DNA of 64,000 nucleotides from Tillus elongatus (GCA_964006375.1 OZ023262.1:195177907-195241906); one strand, 5' to 3'. Counted from the first letter of the stretch, positions 38,691 to 54,397 are shown. Notes: generated by a model from the sequence alone, not told the origin. Numbers and translations: made by a program.

Positions 38691-38887
38691 GTGTTTGCAT
38701 AAGGTATAATAAATGTTATATTCCATTATTTTGTCATCCTGTGGATATGGCTGCTCAAAATGCATGGCAGTTACATCGTCGGCAAAGAGAAAAACTGGAT
38801 TAAGTAAATTTGAAAAGGGGAATAACAACAAGTCTTTTAGAAACATACCAAAAAATCAGAAAAGAGGACCTTTAAAGACTACATTAG

Positions 38888-38889
<2 letters not shown>
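38691..38889. other. Unassigned DNA
   Basis: Nothing recognised before the TA tract. Confidence 0.35.

Positions 38890-38972
<83 letters not shown>
38890..38972. repeat. (TA)n tract, about 83 bp
   Basis: Left side of a TA tract split by the mariner element. Confidence 0.95.
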
Positions 38973-38975
<3 letters not shown>

Positions 38976-39320
38976 GGTGGCGCATTAAAAACGAAACAGA
39001 CAGATTTGCGTCCAAAGAATTTTTTTTAAGAAACGCTAAAACACGTCAATTTTAATACTGAGGGGAACATGGTTTGACATAAAACTCAACTTTGTCACAT
39101 CAACCCCTTAAGGGTGGTGATAACAACCCTTATATTTTAAATAAGGAACATGGGTCGAGTGTTACATCATTTAAAAGCTCTTTCTTTTCTGAATTCAGCA
39201 CACTAGTTTTTTTGGAAGTTTTAGCAACTCATTTAAAAATTATTCACAGTTGGAGTTGCAAGAACGCATTTCATTCATTGTGATAAGAAATGCACCAGTT
39301 GGTCAATTTTCGTTAAAAAA
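38973..39320 (+). repeat. Mariner left terminal inverted repeat
   Basis: Pairs with 40533-40871: shared blocks include GTCACATCAACCCCTT / AGGGGTTGATGTGAC, CTGAATTCAG and GATAAGAAATG. Identity is roughly 80-85% by eye, with small indels. Confidence 0.8.
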
Positions 39321-39360
39321 ACAAAACAAAAAACAAAACCAAACGTTCAAAAATGTTCAT

Positions 39361-40421
39361 TCACTTAAGTAAGTGTTTAAATTGTTGACCACCAGCTTCC
39401 ATACAAAAGTACAAATTTTGTTCAAAACGAGCTCTGACATTCTGGAGCATTTGTGGAGTTGTTAGACGGCATTCTTCAACAATGCGTCGTCGTAATTCTT
39501 CCAGAGACTCCAGTTCTGTTGCGTAAATTCTACTCTTTAAATGGCCCCATAGAAATAAGTCTAAAGGAGTTAAATCCGGTGATTTAGGGGGCCACTCAAT
39601 AGCACCTCTACGCCCAATCCATTGTCCTGGAAACTCTCCGTCCAAAAACTACCTAATACGTTGTGAAAAATGCGGAGGAGCTCCATCTTGTTGAAACACT
39701 AATTGATTTTCTTGATAGCGATCATCATTTTCAACAATGTCAATTAGTAGAGGGTAAACGATATCTTCTAGTAACTCCAAATACGTTTCGCCACTCAAAT
39801 TGCCATCAAGAAAATATGGTCCGATTAAACGGTCTCCGAAAATGCCAGTCCAGACATTCAATTTCTGTGGAGTTTGAGTGTGGACTTCGTGAAAATTTCT
39901 TGGATTATTATCTGCCCAATAACGACAATTATGACGATTGACTGTAGAGTTTAATAAAAACGTACACTCGTCTGAAAAACAGACATTGAACAGAAAGTTC
40001 AAGTCATAACTTCACAAAACTCCAGCTGCCGATCAAAATCGCCTTCATTTAGTTGTTGTACAAGATGAATTTTATACGGGTGAAATTTTTGATGCTTCAA
40101 TATTCGCTGAATAGTTATTCTTTTGATATTTGAAACAGTGGCCAATTTGCTCGTGCTCAAAGTTGGGTCTGCAGCAATTTTTCCTAAAACTTTAATCTCA
40201 GTAGTCTCATTTATAACCGGAAATTCACGTTTAGGATCCCTTTTTTTGTTGGCTACTGAACCACTTTGTCGAAACTTTGCAACAAACTCCAAAATGTATT
40301 TTCTGTCAACATGTCTGTTCGGATATCGTTAATTAAACAAATTTGCGGTACGGTTGGCACAGTCATCGTTTTTGAAAAAAGGAGTAATTATTTCAACTCT
40401 TTTTTCTACAGAATACACCAT
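39361..40421 (-). pseudogene. Mariner DD41D transposase, nearly complete
   Basis: This would cut the element out and insert it at TA. From ATG at 40421 it reads MVYSVEKRVEIITPFF, then a TAA at 40329-40331. In the same frame it continues with an N-terminal HTH (EFVAKFRQSGSVANKKRDPK), a second HTH (ATVSNIKRITIQRILKHQKF) and LNEGDFDRQLEFCE. A frameshift near 40000 leads to the first Asp (CFSDECTFLL), RYWADNNP and LNVWTGIFGDRLIGPYFLDG. FQQDGAPPHF gives the second Asp. A TAG at 39649-39651 precedes GQWIGRRGAIEWPPKSPDLT with PLD, the third Asp. Counting through the TAG, 41 residues lie between the second and third Asp. About 353 codons in total with three lesions. All three Asp codons survive. Confidence 0.88.
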
Positions 40422-40532
40422 TGTGAAATTAATTTTCGGTAGTACTATCAAGTATCAAACCGACCGATAAACTGAAATAATAAACCGCATTTCTCTAATT
40501 CCGATAAGAAATGTTCTGATAGTCAATTTTTT

Positions 40533-41392
<860 letters not shown>

Positions 41393-41482
<90 letters not shown>
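41393..41482. repeat. (TA)n tract, about 90 bp
   Basis: Separates family D from the LINE fragment that follows. Confidence 0.95.
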
Positions 41483-43879
<2,397 letters not shown>

Positions 43880-44338
43880 AAATCATGATATGTATACATA
43901 CATACAGACAGGAGCGCACCAAATGATATATGCAAAAATGGTTTGCATTCAAAATTTTTAATGGCGCCCAATGTATTAGTGAATTTTTGTAGAAAAAAAA
44001 TCACCACTGAGGAGATGCGAAATTTGAGTTTTGAAAAAATTCCTTCAAATGAGAGCTAACTAAGACCCTTCAAACCCACATTCCACATTGAGAAAATTAT
44101 TATATGTATACATAGATACAGACATACAGGCAGAGTGCGTAAATAGTTATGCACCAAATAAAATTATGCACAAATGGTTTGCACTTAAAATTAACATTGG
44201 AGGGGTTAAGTTATACATAAATGCCTATATTTTGAATAGCGCCCAATGTATTAGTGAATTTTCGTAGAAAAAATTCAGCAATGAGGAGCTGCGACATTTG
44301 ATTTTGGGAAAAGTCCTTCAAATGAGAGTTAACTAAGA

Positions 44339-44429
<91 letters not shown>

Positions 44430-44430
44430 T
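43880..44430 (+). repeat. Two partial family A units in tandem
   Basis: The left inverted repeat and block occur at 43976-44100 and again at 44252-44341. Each is preceded by the same AATGGTTTGCA and GCGCCCAATGTA sequence. After the first block the TA slot holds a TATACATAGATACAGACATA-type run; after the second, a TA tract. Confidence 0.7.
44342..44426. repeat. (TA)n tract, about 85 bp
   Basis: Core of the second tandem unit; its right block is missing. Confidence 0.95.
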
Positions 44431-44459
44431 AGGGCTAGCCCCTCGCGCATATTTTAACA

Positions 44460-45639
44460 CATATTTTTAAAATCCAAAAGTCGCGGTCTCCTCAATAGCG
44501 ACTTTTTTCTACGAAAATTTGCTAAAGAATATAGTGTATTAAACCATAAACTCTAACTAAAACTATTGCCAAAGCATCAAAGAAAAGGTTTGTTTCAAAT
44601 GAATTTTTTGCAAACATTTTAGTGAAATGAAGGACAGTGACGGTTGAAGCTGAAAGTTAGGGTTTTATAAAACACACTTCTTGCCACATTTCTTCTACAT
44701 AACCCGTATTCGTTTTAGATTCTTTGTCTAAGAGTTGCCAATTTCGACGTTTCACACTGCGACTTTTACGTTTTAAAAAGAAAACCTAGAAAAGTTTCAA
44801 AGTAATATTTCTGGTACTTCTTGACCCTTTTGAGCCAAAAAAACTTACTCTTTGTCTGTAATATACAATATATTTTGTTATCCCCACCAAATATTATATT
44901 TTTGTGCATTTCTCTGGTCATCAGTGGCACCCATTTTTTTAAATGTCTATAACTATTTTTTCTTTTAACCTAGAGATCTACATTTTGGTACGTAGTATAC
45001 CTTTCTTTATATAAACCTATGTACCACATTTAGGTGCCACAGTTTTTTTATTTCTGGATATACAAGAAATTTTTTTAATATCTTGTATAATAGCGAATAT
45101 ATCGAGCTTTATTGATTTTTTACGAAAATTTGACAAAAATTATATACAATTGAACGATAAACTCTAAGACTACTGCCAAAGCATCAGAGAAAGGGTCTAT
45201 TTGAAATCAATTTTCTGGAAATATTTTAGTAGAATGAAGGACAATGATGGTTGAAGCTAAGACTTCAGGCTTCGTAAAAAATTCTTCTTGAGACTTTTTC
45301 TTTCCATAGCTCGTGTTAGTTTCAGGTTCTTTGCCTAAATGTTGCCAATTTTGACGTTTTAAAGCGCGACTTTGACGTTTCGAGGGAAACCCCAATTTAT
45401 TTTTCTTTAAATGCCTATAACTTTTTTGTCTTTTAACCTGCAGAGCTAAATTTTGGTAGGTAATTTACCTATAATGACATAATATATAATTTTTTTCTAA
45501 AGAAAATACAAATTTTTCCGGGCAAACCTGAGCCGATTCTCCTGGCTAACGAAACTATCCAAGCCATTTGCAAAAGGAAGGTATTCACCAAATTTAATCA
45601 AAATCGGCCAATTACTTTTTGAGTTATCGGTGTGATACG

Positions 45640-45717
<78 letters not shown>

Positions 45718-45845
45718 TGAAACTCACCCCGGATGCGTGTTCTAGAGGGCCTAATTAGCGCTCATTTGAAGAAGTTATTTCAAAATTCAAAAGTCGGGAT
45801 CTCTTCATTAGTGAATTTTTTTTAAAGAAAATTCACTAAAAACGT
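44460..45845 (-). repeat. Family A long form and overlapping fragments
   Basis: 44460-45040 carries the left block and long internal sequence (AACCATAAACTCTAACTAAA, TGTCTGTAATATACAATATA). 45050-45120 has the family B motif (GAGCTTTATTGATTT). 45170-45845 carries internal sequence again, the right block, a TA tract and the terminal inverted repeat (about 45800-45843). The order suggests nested or tandem copies. Confidence 0.65.
45641..45714. repeat. (TA)n tract, about 74 bp
   Basis: Core of the right-hand copy in this block. Confidence 0.95.
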
Positions 45846-46650
45846 TTAAGACCTTTTCTAGCACGACATATTTCATTGAAAGTTAACAACAAACACTTTG
45901 TTTACCTCTCTTCTTAATCACCTAGACTAACCTGTCTGGTGAACATTATGGAAATTTCGCAACACAGATAGTGGGATTAAATGCATCTTAATTAATTACG
46001 CTATTACTGCACCATCTAATAAGTGCCGCAAATATAATCAGCGTTAACCAAACAGCAAGAGGGCCATGTTTCATCAGTGCCATATCTGCATGCCTGTACT
46101 AATATATGGTTTGCTTGATTAAGAGTTCTACTTCGGGGTTTTCTTTAGTGATTAAGCTGAGCGTAGAGTCTACAAGCAAATCCACCAAATGGCTGATACA
46201 AATTTCGTGTATATTTCATATTAATTGTGACATTTCAGGAGGGATAAGAAATCGATTAATTAAGTTATTCTAGAACACGCTCCCTTAATTTGTTTATGCG
46301 CAAGAAACTAATAGTTTTGATGATCCTCGCCAAACAATACGAGAAGGAATTCCAGCCGTCAAAAGTACCCAGTCATATTGCAACGTGTCTGCTTAAACTT
46401 AAGTCACATAGTGTTGCTGTGAGACTAGCGGCAGTCAATCTAATTTTTTTTTTAATCATTCGTTCTATTTTTTTGTAATTTTGCTTTTTCAGATTTTTTT
46501 GTCTCTTGGTAACGGTAACTCAGTACTTAGAGAACCCTATTTACAGGAAATTATCTTCCCGATTTGGGGAACCGCATACGACCTATATATGACCCAGTTT
46601 AGTTTGAAGGTACCCTGTTTATACTGTGCGATAGAGAAATCTTAACATCC
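45846..46650. other. Unassigned 0.8-kb region
   Basis: No gene recognised. A 62-codon open frame (46290-46478) has no recognisable feature. Confidence 0.4.
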
Positions 46651-46654
46651 TGTA

Positions 46655-47121
46655 AACGAGGTGCGTCCCAAAAATACCTATCAAATTTATAAAATAAAAT
46701 ATCACTAGTGACATTGGGAGGGGGGCTCTTCACAGCTAAACCACCAGAACCTCAGTCGCACTGCTAGGCAGACCCTTATTGGACGCGTTGTTACAAGATG
46801 AAGATTTCGTGTATCGAAGAGCAACAAATCACCTACAACTTTTTTTCAGAACTCGAGACAAACAGCGGCAAGATTTTCGAATATTTGATTTATTAGGATA
46901 ATTCTCTGAAGCAACAGACCGTACACAAGTGCTTAAGATTTCGAGAGGGCCGAGATGTGGAAGATGACTTACTCTCAAAGCGACCCCCTAGTTTCCGTTG
47001 TGGTAGCAATGTAAAACGAGTGCGAGCTTATGTTCCCAAAATCGTCGCTCAAGTCAGAATGATTGAAAATAAACTGTATTTGAGCAAAACAATTGTCAAC
47101 ATAATTTTGTGGGTTGTTTAG
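46655..47121 (+). pseudogene. Mariner (mos1/DD34D-type) transposase N-terminus
   Basis: From ATG 46798 to a TAG at 47119 one frame reads MKISCIEEQQITYNFFSELE, IFEYLIY then a TAG (46894-46896), and on through CLRFREGRDVEDDLLSKRPP, NVKRVRAYVPKIVAQVRMIE and NKLYLSKTIVNIIL. This is the paired HTH domain of classic mariner transposases (FREGREDVEDD.RSGRPS, ...VRMIA.EL..SK.TV..IL) with a single internal stop. The catalytic half is gone. A GAGGTGCGTCCCAAAAATA sequence at about 46659-46677 is a good candidate for the left terminal repeat. It breaks off just before an unrelated Tc1 relic. Confidence 0.8.
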
Positions 47122-47214
47122 TTAGTTTCTAACATTTGGTTTGAAAATTCGCTCAAATTTAATTTTGCTACTGCCATTGTGCCTAGGACACCCTTAGCAA
47201 TGCCTCGTCTAAGA

Positions 47215-47524
47215 AGCCATGTCTATGTTTATTGTGGATTAACATACTTTGAATGAGGTAAGAGAGTAAGACTATGGCAGGCGGGGGTGTCTTTTCAGAG
47301 AATTGCAAATAGCGTTGGTCGGAATGCTACCAGAGTGTTAGGGTATTAGATCGCATGGTTTTAAAAGGGTATTCATTACGTCATATGGGCATTGGAGTTG
47401 CAAAAAGACATACAAATTGTGAATAACATCTCCTAAGTGCTAATGGCCTTAGAAACCGCTTTATCACAGCCAAGACAATGGGTCAAGTCTGGTGGACAGC
47501 TACTGGTCGACAGATAACCAAAGG

Positions 47525-47525
<1 letters not shown>
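47215..47525 (+). pseudogene. Tc1-like transposase N-terminus relic
   Basis: Two frames give GKRVRLWQAGVSFQRIANSV with GRNATRVL (the first HTH of Tc1-type proteins: GRIVGL.EAG.S.R.IA..VGRN..TV), then DRMVLKGYSL, a degraded GSGR-like linker, and LLSANGLRNRFITAKTM with TGRQI (the second HTH: R.RFITA..I....TGR.IS). No DDE motifs follow, because the family A repeat begins at 47525. At least three stops and one frameshift. Not functional. Confidence 0.68.
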
Positions 47526-48895
<1,370 letters not shown>

Positions 48896-48978
48896 TTTTT
48901 ATTTATTAACTTTCTTTACAATACAACTACACAGGCTAATCAGAACTCTGCCACTTAACCCATTCTGTTTTAAACCTG

Positions 48979-48981
<3 letters not shown>

Positions 48982-49051
<70 letters not shown>
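48982..49051. repeat. (TA)n tract, about 70 bp
   Basis: Lies about 20 bp from the 3' side of the minus-strand Penelope fragment. Confidence 0.95.
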
Positions 49052-49053
<2 letters not shown>

Positions 49054-49069
49054 TTTTGAAAGCACTTAG

Positions 49070-49396
49070 CTGTCCAGGTGGTCTAACGTTTTTGGATTGA
49101 TTTTAGGTTATCTTTATCTACGTGGTGATTGTTATCTCAAATATGTCGCGCTACGCATAATCAATCTATAGCACCGTATTTGGGTTGTGCTAAATGTTCA
49201 TTCAATCTCATTTTCTTTTAGTTCTCCCGACGTATTTAAAATCACAATCTTTACAAAATATTTTATAGATCCTCAAGATTTTAGCGGTACTATCCTTGTA
49301 TTTTGGGTTACCTGTCAATTTTTTTAAATAAATGTTAGCTGTTATTTTTTTTTTGGTAAATGGAAAAATACATTTAGGTAAAAATACATATAGCAA
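49070..49396 (-). pseudogene. Penelope element, GIY-YIG endonuclease fragment (minus)
   Basis: Reads LTGNPKYKDSTAKILRIYKI, CKDCDFKYVGRTKRK, then in another frame MRLNEHL and ARHI.DNNHHVDKDNLKSI. This is the GIY-YIG domain of Penelope-like retroelements (GIY.I.C..C...YVG.T.R....R..EH, ...H...NNH..D...L..I). The first motif has decayed from GIY to RIY; YVG is kept. There is no reverse transcriptase upstream. It faces a second copy at 49753. Confidence 0.75.
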
Positions 49397-49752
49397 AGAA
49401 TCTGCGTATATATGTCAACTATAAATGTCTAAATTAAATTGTTCGATTTCATATTATTATTTTGGAACATTTGACTAGAAACTAAAATAAGCTCACAAAC
49501 AGCAACTATTTAAAGTTTTAAATCCTCATCCAAGCGTTGGCAACTAAAAATATTTCAAGAAACTCAAAATTCTAACAGTAACGAATCAACAGACTGAATC
49601 AATATTTGACATACCTAGACTTTTAGATTTTATAATTTAAGTTGTGTAATATACAGGAAAAGCTCATGCTTTTTGTATAGCATATTGTACAATTAATATG
49701 AGCAAATAACTAATAATATTGAAAACGTAGCTGACGATAATGGATACACTGC
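49397..49752. other. Unassigned spacer between the two Penelope fragments
   Basis: AT-rich, no gene recognised. Confidence 0.4.
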
Positions 49753-50120
49753 TTGCGTAATGAGGGAATTAATCAACAAACAAAAGTTTACTTATCATTT
49801 GAATCTCGAATCACGAGAGGACCGGATAGCATTTTTAAGAAAGCCAATTTGCAACTAACATCTTCGACAAAAATACTTTTAAAACATTTGATAGGTGACC
49901 CAAAAGACAAGGATGGTACCGCTAAAGTGTCGGGGATCTATGAAATAAGTTGTAAAGATTGTGATCTTGAATACGTCGGGTAAACTAAAATATTTATTGA
50001 AATCAGATTTAACGAACATTTTTAGCACGATATATTTGATATAATAATCACCACGTAGAACCTAAAATTAAAATTAAGATGATTTTGGTTTTCCAAGTCA
50101 GTGCTCACAACTTACAATAT
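49753..50120 (+). pseudogene. Penelope element, GIY-YIG endonuclease fragment (plus)
   Basis: Reads LKHLIGDPKDKDGTAKVSGI, then IYEISCKDCDLEYVG and a stop where relatives have Gln (VG*TK). It continues with IRFNEHF and degraded sequence to about 50120. GIY and YVG are both kept. It is the same domain as 49396-49070, so the two fragments are inverted relative to each other. No ORF upstream encodes a reverse transcriptase. Confidence 0.75.
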
Positions 50121-50960
50121 TCACTTAGTTAATAAATATCTCTGCAAACCAAACAACCACTCAGTAAACAGGCGAGGAAGGTTAGTGAGAAAGCACAAAA
50201 GAACTTATTTTTCCAGTTCTAAACACAATTAAATAATATTTGGTAAAAAGTCTGGACGCAGCAAGTGCGTCTGATAGGTATTTTCATAGAAATGTTAATG
50301 TTAAGAAATTTGTCGAAAGTCTCGAAGTCGTGATGTCGTCATAAATGAGTTTTTTCTACGCAAAGTCACTAAAAAATTTTATAGAAAATTCAATGAAAAA
50401 TTTCCCCACGAAAATTCGCTAAAAATATTACCCCTACAAAATTGTCTGAATAAATTTTACGTAAAAAATTTGAAAAACCACTTTCCACAAAAATTCAATA
50501 AAAAAATCATTTTGCCCGAAAATTAAAACATTTTTCGCGAATCTCGCTAAAAAAATTGACTTGAAGACCGCTAAATATTGTTTACGCAAAAATTTTAAAC
50601 AAAATTTTCTTGTAAGAGTAGAGGCAATTAAAAGTGTAACAAAATTCTATATTTCAGGAACAATTTGTAAATGGGTATTTACTAATAAAATAAATGAAAA
50701 ATTATAAAATCTCATCCAAATACAAACTATTTCTGTTGCAAAACTTTCCTTTTTCTACAGACGCCGTTGAAAGCGCAATTGGTTGTAGAAAAAAACTTTT
50801 GCTGAGGCACAGAAAAATTCTACGTCTGCATTAATGTATTATGTATAGAACGATTTATCCAAGTTCAAACAACATTAAACAATCTGATCTGCTCTTAAAA
50901 GTTTCTACAAAAATTCGTCAAAAATATGTATTGGGGTTACATAGCCTCATCGGATAAGAG
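50121..50960. repeat. Family A end fragment and short-period degenerate repeat
   Basis: GGACGCAGCAAGTGCGTCTG at about 50253 is a right end in minus orientation. From about 50340 to 50600 the sequence is a run of degenerate CGAAAATTCGCTAAAAA-like units. The remainder is unassigned. Confidence 0.55.
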
Positions 50961-50966
50961 TAAAAT

Positions 50967-51457
50967 TTCGCGACGCAGCAAGTGCGTTATGGTAGCGAAT
51001 TTTCATTGAATGCTTCAAATTTGCATAACCCAATTTTCTATACACCTAGAAAGTTGACTTTTTGCACCTAGGAAGGTATTTGCGAGAGCAACATACCAGC
51101 CAAATTTCATAAAAATAACTTTGTTATTTTTTTGAGATAAAATGTTTTTCTTCGGGAAAATTAATTATTTTCTTTAGAAAAACTGGTCCGATAGGGCTGG
51201 CTAACGAACTAGTTCAAGCCATTAATAAAAGAAAGATTCTTGCCGAGTTTCATCAAAATCGGTTGATAACTTTTTTAGTTATCGTGAGGGGACACGCACG
51301 CGCGCGCACGCACCCACACAAATATATATAAACATAAACGGACCTTAGTTTCGGATTCTAGTGGCCCAAATTCGCGCTCATTTGAAGAAATTATTGCAAA
51401 ATTTCATCATGGATACCTGTGAAATAGCGAGTTTTTTTAAAATAAAAATTCGCTAAA
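50967..51457 (-). repeat. Family A short form, core replaced by a CG/CA run
   Basis: Full-length copy: end hairpin at 50972-50986, right block, then ACACGCACGCGCGCGCACGC (51292 on) plus a short TATATATAAA where the TA tract should be, the left block, and the terminal inverted repeat at about 51424-51457. Confidence 0.82.
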
Positions 51458-51754
51458 AAGCAGTAGAGTACACGACTAACTTTGTCGTTGTTTATATGAT
51501 AATGGCTTTTTTGCTGAACTAAAAACCAAGTAAATCCAGTTATAAACCTGCCTTCCGTGAAATATTGGGTTCGGCGAATATGCCATTTGCAGGAAAAAAA
51601 AACTGTATAATTTTTCTCGTACATTTTGCCCTTTTTGTGCCAAGAAAAGTTGATCTTGGTCTGTAGTCTTTAATAGTATATCTATCAGACAAGATAGGTC
51701 AACAACACACATGTAGTTTTTGTTGTGATGTAAAATTACTACAAAACTCTTTTT
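51458..51754. other. Unassigned DNA
   Basis: Open frames on the minus strand have no recognised product. Confidence 0.35.
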
Positions 51755-54397
51755 TTTTATGTCAACAACACACCACGAGGGCTTACAGCCTAAATACTAT
51801 CGTACCGTGGGTGTTGACAAGGAGGAAAGAGGCAGCTTGTTAATTCTGGACTTGAAGGTTTGGAGGTTCGGAGGAGAAGGAAAAACATGTGCCGGCAAGG
51901 AATTCCACAACTTGGAAGTCCTCGGGACAAAAGAGCGGGCATAACAAGATGTTCTATGTCTGGTGACCTGGACATTAAAAGGGTGCATTCGCTCTGTTCC
52001 CCTGGTAGCTCTGCTGGGGGCAGCAGGTGGGGGAATTATGGAGGAAAGCTCCTCTGAGCAGTGCCCGTGCAGATATCTATAAAAGAGAGAGAGGTCACCA
52101 ACGGCACGTCGGTGGGCAAGGGATGGAAGCATTTGGGTGAGGGTAGGGTCACCGATGAGACGTATAGCTCTCTTTTGAATGGAGTCCAGGATAGCGAGTG
52201 TAGAAGCGGCTGCTGCACCCCAGATGTGGGAGCAGTATTCGAGGTTTGGCCTTATTTGTGAAGTGTATAAGGTATAGAGATTAGTTGGTGAAAAGTATTT
52301 GCGAGCCCGGAAGAGGAAACCCAATTTCTTAGCAGCCGCTTCTGCAATTGATGTAACATGTTGGTGCCAATTAAGATTTCGATCCACAGAAATGCCAACA
52401 AGAGAAAAGGACTCATTACTTTGAATAACTTGGTTGTTCATTGTGATGGGTCTAGGGCTGGTGTATCTCTTGTGAGAAAGAAAGCAAGACTTAGTTTTGG
52501 TGGGGTTGAATTGTACAAAATTTCTACTTCCCCAGTCTAATATTTTTTGGAGGTCTACGGAGACAGAACCCTCCATGAGTCTGCGATCCTCATCTAATTG
52601 GGCTAAAGAGACAGGCTTAGCATATTGTATGTTTGAGTGGAGGGTGCTGTCGTCCGCGTAACTGTGAACTGGGTTGGATGTGCTAGAGAGGAGGTCATTG
52701 ATGTGGAGAAGAAACAAAGTAGGGGCTAAAGCTGAACCTTGAGGAACTCCTGCATTAATTGGATACAGTTTAGAGGAATGGCCATCCACAACAACAGATA
52801 TGCTCCTGTTGGAGAGGAAATTTGCTGTCCAGGTACAAAGTTTTGGTGGTAGGCCATAGGCCGGAAGTTTATTAAGCAGCGCTGCGTGCCAGACCTGGTC
52901 GAATGCTTTGGATATGTCTAGAGCAACCATCTGGGATTCACCGTGTTGTTCCATAGACTTGGTCCAAGAATGGGAGACAAAGGAAAGGAGGTCGGCAGTG
53001 GATCTGCGCTGACGGAATCCATACTGCCTGTCGTGGATTAGACTGTGTTTTTCAAGGAATTTTAGTAGTTCGGTGTTTATATACTTTTCCATCACTTTAG
53101 AGATGACTGAAAGGAGAGAAATAGGCCTGTAGTTGCTAGGAAGCGCTTTGGGTCCTTTCTTGGGGATGATTTGTACTCGAGCAGTTTTCCAGTTACTAGG
53201 GAATATGCCTTTATTGTAAGATATCTGAAACAGACGAGTCAGGACAGAAGCAAGTTCTGGTGCGCATTTTTTGAGAACAATTGCTGGGATCTCGTCAAGG
53301 CCAGAGGCTTTCCTGGTTTTAAGAGAAGAGAGCATCTTTCGTACCTCTTTAGTTTTGAAAATGATATCAGTCATTTTATGCGCGACATTGGGGACTGTTG
53401 GTGGTTGAACATTTGGAGGTGGGTTGAGAGTAGAATTTCCGGCGAACAACGAAGCAAAAAGTTCAGCCTTGCCCAGGGCGGTGGAAACAATTTCATCACC
53501 TGAGACGAGAGGTGGGAACGTGCTCTTGCAGAAATTATTCCCAATAGACTTAGCAAGAGTCCAGAAGGGTTTGCCGCCGTTGGAGCTTGAGAGGACTTTG
53601 TTTTTGATGTGGTTATTAAACGAGTTTTTTGCCTCAGAAAGAATGCGGACATAACGGTTTCTTGCGTCGTTGAATGCTTGACGATTTTCTTGACTGGGAT
53701 TGTGTAGAAGCGTTTTGTGAGCTTTGACCTTTTCAAGTCTGGCCTTGTCACAGGATTTAGAGAACCAGGGCTTTTGAGTGGCTGAAGAGGTTTTCTGTGT
53801 ACGTGGAATAAATAATTCCATGCCAGCTTGGATAATTTCGGTGACGTTTTGTGAGATATCAGAGGGGTCAGGATGAGAGAAGCAGACAGACGCCCATGGA
53901 AATGAGGAAAAGTAATCCCGCATTTCGTCCCAGTTTGCGGAGTTGTAGTGCCAAACGATACGTGGGTGTGATGACTGTGTGACCTCGGGTTGCATTGCAC
54001 AGGAAGCAGTGACCATGCCGTGGTCTGAGCGACCAAGAGGGGCGGTGACTGATATCTTATAGCATTCAGGATTTGTAGTAAGAAGGAGATCCAAGGGATT
54101 TGAGCTGTGTGTTGGGATACGAGGAAAGTAAGTAGGTTGCTGAACCATATTGGCCAAAGAATTGCTGACTGCAAAGGCCTCCGCTGCTCTCCCTTGTGGA
54201 TCGGTTTTTGAAGATCCTAGCCATTCCTTATTATGGACATTGAAGTCGCCAAGAATAGTGACCTCGGAGGAAGGATATTCAGAAATCAGATAGTCGGTTT
54301 TTTCAGAAAGGTAGTCAAAGAGCTGGACAACGTTGTTGTCAGAAGGTGACCGGTAAATGCAACAGATGAATTTAGTTGCAGCCCTGAGAGAGAGTTT
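51755..54397 (-). mobile_element. LINE family shared with 28 and 35 kb, copy 3 (best preserved)
   Basis: The 3' end is at the left: an A tail (T run at about 51749-51758 on the + strand) next to ATGTCAACAACACACCACGA. The 5' end is at GCCCTGAGAGAGAGTT (54381-54396). Truncated within the endonuclease domain. Confidence 0.92.
51797..54397 (-). CDS. LINE ORF2, 866 codons open, N-terminus missing
   Basis: The frame is open from just after a TAA at 54398-54400 down to the stop at 51797-51799, although no ATG begins it. The endonuclease C-terminal half reads CCIYRSPSDNNVVQLFDYL, TILGDFNVHNKEWLGSS and LGRSDHGMVTAS (Asp and His kept). A linker of about 200 residues follows. The reverse transcriptase contains NYRPISLLSVISKVMEK, YGFRQRRSTADLL, ALDISKAFDQVWH (first Asp), GVPQGSALAPTLFLLHINDL and HSYADDSTLHS (catalytic pair). 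The C-terminal part has SQIRPNLEYCSHIWGAAA and ends PTVR. The upstream endonuclease with the catalytic Glu is absent, so it could not nick DNA by itself. Of the three copies it is the only one with no internal lesion. Confidence 0.88.
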   Translation of the reverse strand, partial: KLSLRAATKFICCIYRSPSDNNVVQLFDYLSEKTDYLISEYPSSEVTILGDFNVHNKEWLGSSKTDPQGRAAEAFAVSNSLANMVQQPTYFPRIPTHSSNPLDLLLTTNPECYKISVTAPLGRSDHGMVTASCAMQPEVTQSSHPRIVWHYNSANWDEMRDYFSSFPWASVCFSHPDPSDISQNVTEIIQAGMELFIPRTQKTSSATQKPWFSKSCDKARLEKVKAHKTLLHNPSQENRQAFNDARNRYVRILSEAKNSFNNHIKNKVLSSSNGGKPFWTLAKSIGNNFCKSTFPPLVSGDEIVSTALGKAELFASLFAGNSTLNPPPNVQPPTVPNVAHKMTDIIFKTKEVRKMLSSLKTRKASGLDEIPAIVLKKCAPELASVLTRLFQISYNKGIFPSNWKTARVQIIPKKGPKALPSNYRPISLLSVISKVMEKYINTELLKFLEKHSLIHDRQYGFRQRRSTADLLSFVSHSWTKSMEQHGESQMVALDISKAFDQVWHAALLNKLPAYGLPPKLCTWTANFLSNRSISVVVDGHSSKLYPINAGVPQGSALAPTLFLLHINDLLSSTSNPVHSYADDSTLHSNIQYAKPVSLAQLDEDRRLMEGSVSVDLQKILDWGSRNFVQFNPTKTKSCFLSHKRYTSPRPITMNNQVIQSNESFSLVGISVDRNLNWHQHVTSIAEAAAKKLGFLFRARKYFSPTNLYTLYTSQIRPNLEYCSHIWGAAAASTLAILDSIQKRAIRLIGDPTLTQMLPSLAHRRAVGDLSLFYRYLHGHCSEELSSIIPPPAAPSRATRGTERMHPFNVQVTRHRTSCYARSFVPRTSKLWNSLPAHVFPSPPNLQTFKSRINKLPLSSLSTPTVR

